Source: Hydrogenophaga sp. (GTDB lineage Bacteria > Pseudomonadota > Gammaproteobacteria > Burkholderiales > Burkholderiaceae_C). Taken from it: a DNA stretch of 64,000 bases. Made by a program: the position numbers and the translations under genes. The notes beneath the pieces are model-generated. The model worked only from the letters and a program-made list of their open reading frames with translations. It ran no database searches and had not been told where the DNA came from. Shown here in pieces: positions 60,176-64,000 of the stretch (position 1 is its first letter; each line of letters opens with the position of its first letter). The stretch covers positions 62,001-126,000 of the forward strand of contig NZ_JAHBZK010000009.1 of the NCBI RefSeq assembly GCF_019635465.1, read 5' to 3'.

Positions 60176-61222
60176 ATGATCCAGCGCAGAACCCTGATCC
60201 AGTCCGGTGCGGCCATCGCCCTGGGCGCACCCGCGCTCACCGGCTTTGCCCAGTCGAGCGTCACGCTCAAGTTCCACACCTTCATGGCGCCGCAGTCCAA
60301 CGTGTGGCTCAACATGCACAAGGCCTGGATGGACAAGGTCGAGAAGGACTCGGGCGGACGCATCAAATTCGAGGCCTACCCCGCCATGCAGCTGGGTGGC
60401 TCGCCGGTGCAGTTGTACGACCAGGCCCGCGACGGCGTGGTCGACATCGTGTGGACGCTGCCGGGCAACACGCCGGGCCGCTTCCCGCGCATCGAGGTGT
60501 TCGAGCTGCCGTTCATGATGAACAACGCAGAGGCAACCTCCAAGGCCTACTGGGAATACGTGCAGACCGTCGCCCAGGACGAGTTCAAGGAAACCCAGCC
60601 CATCGCCCTGCAAGTGCATGGCCCCGGCGTGATCCACATGCGCAGCAAGCAGATCAACTCGGCCGAAGACCTGCGCGGCTCCAAGGTGCGCGGCCCGACC
60701 CGCCAGATCACCAAGATGCTGGGCTACCTGGGCGCCACCCCGGTGGGCATGCCGCTGCCGCAGATCCCGGACTCGCTCTCCAAAGGCGTGATCGACGGCT
60801 GCGTGATCCCCTGGGAAGTCGTCCCCGCCGTCAAGGTGCACGAGCTGACCAAGTTCCACAGCGAGTTCGATCCCGCTGGTGGCGCGCTCTACACCACCAC
60901 CTTCGTCATGGCCATGAACAAGGCCAAGTACAACAACCTGCCGCCCGATCTCAAGGCCGTCATCGACAAGCACTCCGGTCTGGAAACCTCCGGCTGGCTG
61001 GGCAAGGTGCAGCAAAGCGGTGACGTCGCCGGTCGCAAGGCCGCGGTGGACCAGGGCAACACCATCCACACCATCTCGGCCACCGAAGCGCAGGAGTTCA
61101 AGCGCAAGGCAGCCCTGGTGGAAGTGGAGTGGGCGCAGGAGATGGACAAGCGCGGCTACGACGGCAAGAAACTGCTCGAGACGGCCAAGGCGCTGATCGC
61201 CAAGCACGGCAAGAAGGCCTGA
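60176..61222 (+). CDS. TRAP transporter solute-binding protein, DctP family (orphan)
   Basis: Periplasmic binding protein of 348 residues. The leader MIQRRTLIQSGAAIALGAPA has a twin-arginine-like pair and ends GFAQS. The mature part has LKFHTFMAPQSNVW, ARDGVVDIVWTLPG and the ligand-binding Arg in KVRGPTR. DctQ and DctM membrane subunits are not adjacent: a Nudix gene follows. It may work with a TRAP permease elsewhere or serve as a receptor. An AGGAG box lies before the ATG. Confidence 0.9.
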   Translation: MIQRRTLIQSGAAIALGAPALTGFAQSSVTLKFHTFMAPQSNVWLNMHKAWMDKVEKDSGGRIKFEAYPAMQLGGSPVQLYDQARDGVVDIVWTLPGNTPGRFPRIEVFELPFMMNNAEATSKAYWEYVQTVAQDEFKETQPIALQVHGPGVIHMRSKQINSAEDLRGSKVRGPTRQITKMLGYLGATPVGMPLPQIPDSLSKGVIDGCVIPWEVVPAVKVHELTKFHSEFDPAGGALYTTTFVMAMNKAKYNNLPPDLKAVIDKHSGLETSGWLGKVQQSGDVAGRKAAVDQGNTIHTISATEAQEFKRKAALVEVEWAQEMDKRGYDGKKLLETAKALIAKHGKKA

Positions 61223-61239
61223 GCCTTTTTGCCTGTGCC

Positions 61240-61266
61240 AGCCGGGGTTGCCCCCGGCTTTTTTTT
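61240..61266 (+). terminator. Intrinsic terminator of the catabolic operon
   Basis: A 7-bp GC stem (GCCGGGG / CCCCGGC, loop TTGC) extended by A-T at its base and followed by a T8 tract (61259-61266), 18 bp past the TRAP binding-protein stop. Confidence 0.85.
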
Positions 61267-61289
61267 GCCTGCCCCACTACACTGCCTGC

Positions 61290-61844
61290 ATGCTGCGTCC
61301 GCCCGCCAAGTTCTGCCGCAACTGCGGCACCGCTGTGCAGATGCGCCTGCCCGACGATGGCGACACGCGCGAGCGCGCGGTCTGCCCCGCCTGCGGCACG
61401 GTGCACTACGACAACCCGCTCAACGTGGTGGGCACCGTGCCGGTATGGGGCGTCGACGGCGAGCAGGTGCTGCTGTGCAAGCGCAACATCGAACCGCGCT
61501 GGGGCAAATGGACCCTGCCCGCGGGCTTCATGGAGCTCGGCGAGACCACGGCCGAGGGCGCACGCCGCGAAACCGACGAAGAGGCCGGTGCCCAGATCGA
61601 CATGGGCGAGCTCTTCACCCTCATGAACGTGCCGCGCGTGGGGCAGGTGCACCTGTTCTACCGGGCCCGCCTGCTCAGCGACCGCTTCGACCCCGGTCAC
61701 GAGACGATCGAAGCCCGGCTGTTTCGCGAAGACGAAATCCCCTGGGACGAGATCGCGTTTCGCACCGTGCGCGAGACGCTGCAGCACTACTTCGCCGATC
61801 GACGCGCAGGGCGCTTTGGCCTGCACGTGTTCGACATCGTCTGA
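61290..61844 (+). CDS. Nudix hydrolase with N-terminal zinc ribbon
   Basis: A 184-residue Nudix protein. Residues 1-40 hold two CxxC pairs (FCRNCGT and VCPACGT) forming a zinc ribbon. The Nudix box G-x5-E-x7-REx2EEx-G is at about 83-105 (GFMELGETTAEGARRETDEE). Zn-ribbon Nudix enzymes act on NADH, ADP-ribose or related dinucleotides. ATG 61290 is used; an upstream start would lie in the terminator. MFS gene starts 6 bp after it. Confidence 0.88.
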   Translation: MLRPPAKFCRNCGTAVQMRLPDDGDTRERAVCPACGTVHYDNPLNVVGTVPVWGVDGEQVLLCKRNIEPRWGKWTLPAGFMELGETTAEGARRETDEEAGAQIDMGELFTLMNVPRVGQVHLFYRARLLSDRFDPGHETIEARLFREDEIPWDEIAFRTVRETLQHYFADRRAGRFGLHVFDIV

Positions 61845-61850
61845 TCCTTC

Positions 61851-63032
61851 ATGGACAACAAGGCCTCGCTGGTGCTGCGACTGGGTACGGCCCAGACACT
61901 GGGCTGGGCGTCCAGCTACTACCTGCCGGCCATCCTGGCCAAACCGATGGCGGCCGGCCTGGGCTTGCCCGAGAGCACCATCTGGCTGGCGGTGACGGTG
62001 GCCATGCTGTTGTCGGCCGCGCTGGGGCCTTCGGCCGGGCGCACGATCGACCGCCGCGGCGGGCGCCCCGTGCTCATGGTGACGAGCCTGCTGTTTGCGG
62101 CGGGCCTGGCGCTGCTGGGCCTGGCGCAGGGGCCGGTCACGTTGTACGCAGGCTGGCTGGTGATCGGGGTGGCCATGGGCTCGGGCTTGTACGAAGCGGC
62201 ATTTGCCACGCTGGTCCGGCTGCAGGGTCAGGGTGCGCGCAACGCCATCACCGGGGTCACACTGCTCGGCGGCCTGGCCAGCACCGTGGGCTGGCCCCTG
62301 TCGGGCTGGATGGAGGCCGACTTCGGCTGGCGTGGCGCCTGCTTCGGCTGGGCCTTGTTGCACCTCGTCGTGGGTCTGCCACTGAACGCGTCGATGCCGC
62401 GCACCGAGCACCTGCCACCGCCCGAAGCACTGCAGCCCGCGCACAGTGACCACCAGCCCGCGCCACCACCGTATGTGGCCTGGGTGCTGGCCTACGTGTT
62501 TGCGGCCACCTGGTTTGTCAGCACGGCCATGGCCGCGCACCTGCCAGCCATGCTCATGGCGGGCGGCCTGTCGCTCGCGGGTGCATTGGCAATCGGCGCG
62601 CTCATCGGCCCCGCACAGGTGGCCGGCCGACTGCTCGAGTTCGGCGGCCTGCGGCGTTTTCATCCGCTGTGGTCGGCCCGGCTGGCCGCGTCGATGCACC
62701 CACTGGGTGTGCTGGCGTGGATGGGGCTGGGGGCGACGGGCGCCTCGGTCTTTGCGGTGCTGCACGGCCTGGGCAACGGCATCCTCACCATCGCCAAGGG
62801 CACGCTGCCCTTGGTGTTCTACGGGCCGGTCGGCTATGGCCGACGCCAGGGCTGGATCGTCGCGCCCTCGCGGGTGGCACAGGCCTTGGCGCCGCTGCTG
62901 TTCGGCTTCTTTGTGCAACGCTGGGGCATGGGCGCTTTGTGGGTGTCCGCGGGTCTGGTGGCCAGTGCGCTGCTGTGTTTGTGGTGGCTGCGCCCGGTGA
63001 TGCCCCGCACGGGCGAACAAGGCAATACCTGA
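61851..63032 (+). CDS. MFS transporter
   Basis: Major facilitator protein of 393 residues with about twelve hydrophobic segments. It has the loop motif GRTIDRRGGRPVLM (motif A, about 62-75) between helices 2 and 3, and YGRRQGW between helices 10 and 11. The substrate cannot be told. It shares one base with the EVE-domain gene (TGATG), so the Nudix, MFS and EVE genes form one unit. Confidence 0.85.
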   Translation: MDNKASLVLRLGTAQTLGWASSYYLPAILAKPMAAGLGLPESTIWLAVTVAMLLSAALGPSAGRTIDRRGGRPVLMVTSLLFAAGLALLGLAQGPVTLYAGWLVIGVAMGSGLYEAAFATLVRLQGQGARNAITGVTLLGGLASTVGWPLSGWMEADFGWRGACFGWALLHLVVGLPLNASMPRTEHLPPPEALQPAHSDHQPAPPPYVAWVLAYVFAATWFVSTAMAAHLPAMLMAGGLSLAGALAIGALIGPAQVAGRLLEFGGLRRFHPLWSARLAASMHPLGVLAWMGLGATGASVFAVLHGLGNGILTIAKGTLPLVFYGPVGYGRRQGWIVAPSRVAQALAPLLFGFFVQRWGMGALWVSAGLVASALLCLWWLRPVMPRTGEQGNT

Positions 63033-63496
63033 TGGCGCAGTACTGGTTGATGAAGTCCGAGCCCGACGAGTGTTCGATCGACGATGCGCTGGCCGCGCCC
63101 GGGCACACCGTGCCCTGGACCGGCGTGCGCAACTACCAGGCACGCAACTTCATGCGCGACACCATGCGCGTCGGCGACGGCGTGCTGTTCTATCACTCGA
63201 GTTGCCCCGAGCCGGGCATCGCCGGCCTGGCCCGCGTGGCCTCCACCGCCTACCCGGACCCGACCCAGTTCGACGCGGCATCGCCCTACTTTGATGGCGC
63301 CTCCAAAGCCGAGGCACCACGCTGGCTGCTGGTGGACGTGCAGGCGCTGCGCAAGACGCGGCTGATCGGCCTGCCCGAACTGCGCGCTGACCCTGCGCTG
63401 GCGGACATGCTGCTGCTCAAGCGCGGCAACCGGCTCTCGATCACGCCGGTGTCGCCGGCGCACTGGCGGCACATCACCGAGCGGCTGATGGGTTGA
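63032..63496 (+). CDS. EVE domain protein
   Basis: A PUA-like EVE domain of 154 residues: YWLMKSEPDECSIDDA at the start, WTGVRNYQARNFMRD, then VGDGVLFYHSSC. EVE domains bind modified bases in DNA or RNA; the prototypical bacterial function is not clear. Its start overlaps the MFS stop by one base. It is convergent with dnaE2, 36 bp away. Confidence 0.9.
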   Translation: MAQYWLMKSEPDECSIDDALAAPGHTVPWTGVRNYQARNFMRDTMRVGDGVLFYHSSCPEPGIAGLARVASTAYPDPTQFDAASPYFDGASKAEAPRWLLVDVQALRKTRLIGLPELRADPALADMLLLKRGNRLSITPVSPAHWRHITERLMG

Positions 63497-63532
63497 ACGC
63501 CGTCGGTTCAACATCGCAGCGACGGTGCGTGC

Positions 63533-64000
63533 TCAATGGAAATCCCGGCTCTCGGTGGCCAGCCGCCCCAGCAGCGGCGTGAGGTCTTCAAGGTAACCGG
63601 CAATCAGGTTGCAGACCTCGCCCTCGCGTTGCCAGGTGCCGTACACCGCCAGCAGCCGTGAGCGCAGCAACACCTGGCGAAAGCGCTCGCGCACCTGGCG
63701 CCACACGATGACCTGCACCACGCCGGTTTCGTCCTCCAGGCTCACGAACACCACCCCGCTGGCGGTCTCGGGTTGCTGGCGCAAGGTGACGATGCCGGCG
63801 TGGCGCACCAGGCGCCGATCGGGCATGGCCTGGAGTTCGGTCGCGCTCGACAGACGCCGTCGCGCCAGCATCGGCCGCAGCAAGGCCAGCGGGTGGCGGC
63901 GCAGCGTCAGGCCCAGGCTGGCGTAGTCCCACACGATGGCTTCGCCTTCGGGCGCGGCGGGCAACGCCAGCGGCACTTCGTCCACCGGGGCCTCGCTGAG
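63533..64000 (-). CDS. dnaE2: DnaE2-type error-prone DNA polymerase, C-terminal end (truncated by window edge)
   Basis: Alpha-like polymerase partner (ImuC/DnaE2) of the ImuA-ImuB mutasome used in SOS mutagenesis. The visible 155 residues are the C-terminus: WDYASLGLTLRRHPLALLRP and an OB-fold with GIVTLRQQPETASGVVFVSLEDETG, which is the DnaE2 hallmark, then VWRQVRERFRQVLL and a short tail ending DFH. The frame stays open to base 64000. imuA and imuB would lie upstream, outside the window. LexA control is expected from the family. Confidence 0.85.
   Translation of the reverse strand, partial: LSEAPVDEVPLALPAAPEGEAIVWDYASLGLTLRRHPLALLRPMLARRRLSSATELQAMPDRRLVRHAGIVTLRQQPETASGVVFVSLEDETGVVQVIVWRQVRERFRQVLLRSRLLAVYGTWQREGEVCNLIAGYLEDLTPLLGRLATESRDFH

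Noticed and set aside
61098-63143. 681-codon open frame antisense to the Nudix and MFS genes
   Set aside because: Antisense shadow crossing a strong terminator and three good genes.

Overview
The window is a GC-rich, densely coded chromosomal segment with about 67 protein genes, three tRNA genes and almost no spare sequence. Gene content and order (prmB, a YheS-type ABC-F protein, tcdA, tolB-pal-cpoB, msbA, rng-maf-rlmH-rsfS-nadD-hemF-purD-yebC, exbB-exbD-lpxK-kdsB-adk, lexA, a Rieske/Liv catabolic region, and an EVE protein next to a DnaE2-type polymerase) point to a betaproteobacterium of the order Burkholderiales, most likely a Comamonadaceae member (Hydrogenophaga/Acidovorax/Variovorax neighbourhood). 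The taxonomic call is inference from gene order and base composition. No insertion sequence, prophage, CRISPR array or rRNA gene was seen.

Layout. 1-5.0 kb: 3' end of pilU, then dapE, prmB and an ABC-F ATPase. 5.1-9.9 kb (minus): tRNA-Lys, tcdA with a YeeE/YedE sulfur permease, and the tolB-pal-cpoB envelope operon. 10.1-12.5 kb: msbA and an Mpo1-like membrane protein. 12.6-20.1 kb (minus): nine tightly packed or overlapping housekeeping genes for RNA, ribosome and cofactor metabolism. 20.2-31.7 kb: HerA-like ATPase, DUF1499 protein, clpS-clpA, a dimeric and a monomeric isocitrate dehydrogenase, sodB and xseA. 32.0-35.9 kb: exbB-exbD-lpxK-trm112-kdsB-adk for envelope/LPS work. 35.9-42.2 kb: a DUF6152/DUF6644 pair, asparaginase, lexA with a visible LexA box, a 2-hydroxyacid dehydrogenase and a FimV-like protein. 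42.2-47.7 kb: a beta-oxidation set with a Crp/Fnr regulator. 47.7-50.0 kb: GST, tRNA-Pro, tRNA-Arg and a flavodoxin-like protein.

50.2-61.2 kb is the most accessory-looking part. It holds a complete branched-chain amino-acid-type ABC transporter (livKHMGF), then a divergent GntR/FCD regulator facing an apparent operon of Rieske oxygenase, glutamine-synthetase-like ligase, [2Fe-2S] ferredoxin, fumarylacetoacetase-family hydrolase and an orphan TRAP solute-binding protein. I read this as an uncharacterised catabolic system in which a compound is imported, oxidised by the Rieske enzyme (electrons via the ferredoxin) and possibly gamma-glutamylated. No reductase and no ring-cleavage dioxygenase are encoded here. 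The same region contains the oddest non-coding structure: a large concentric inverted repeat (54878-55192), a 30-bp tandem duplication (55214-55273), an 83-bp insert at the livH/livM junction that keeps translational coupling through a 28-codon mini-ORF, and an eight-copy heptanucleotide array directly before the ferredoxin start codon.

61.3-64.0 kb: a Nudix hydrolase, an MFS transporter, an EVE-domain protein and the C-terminal end of a DnaE2-type polymerase that runs off the window.
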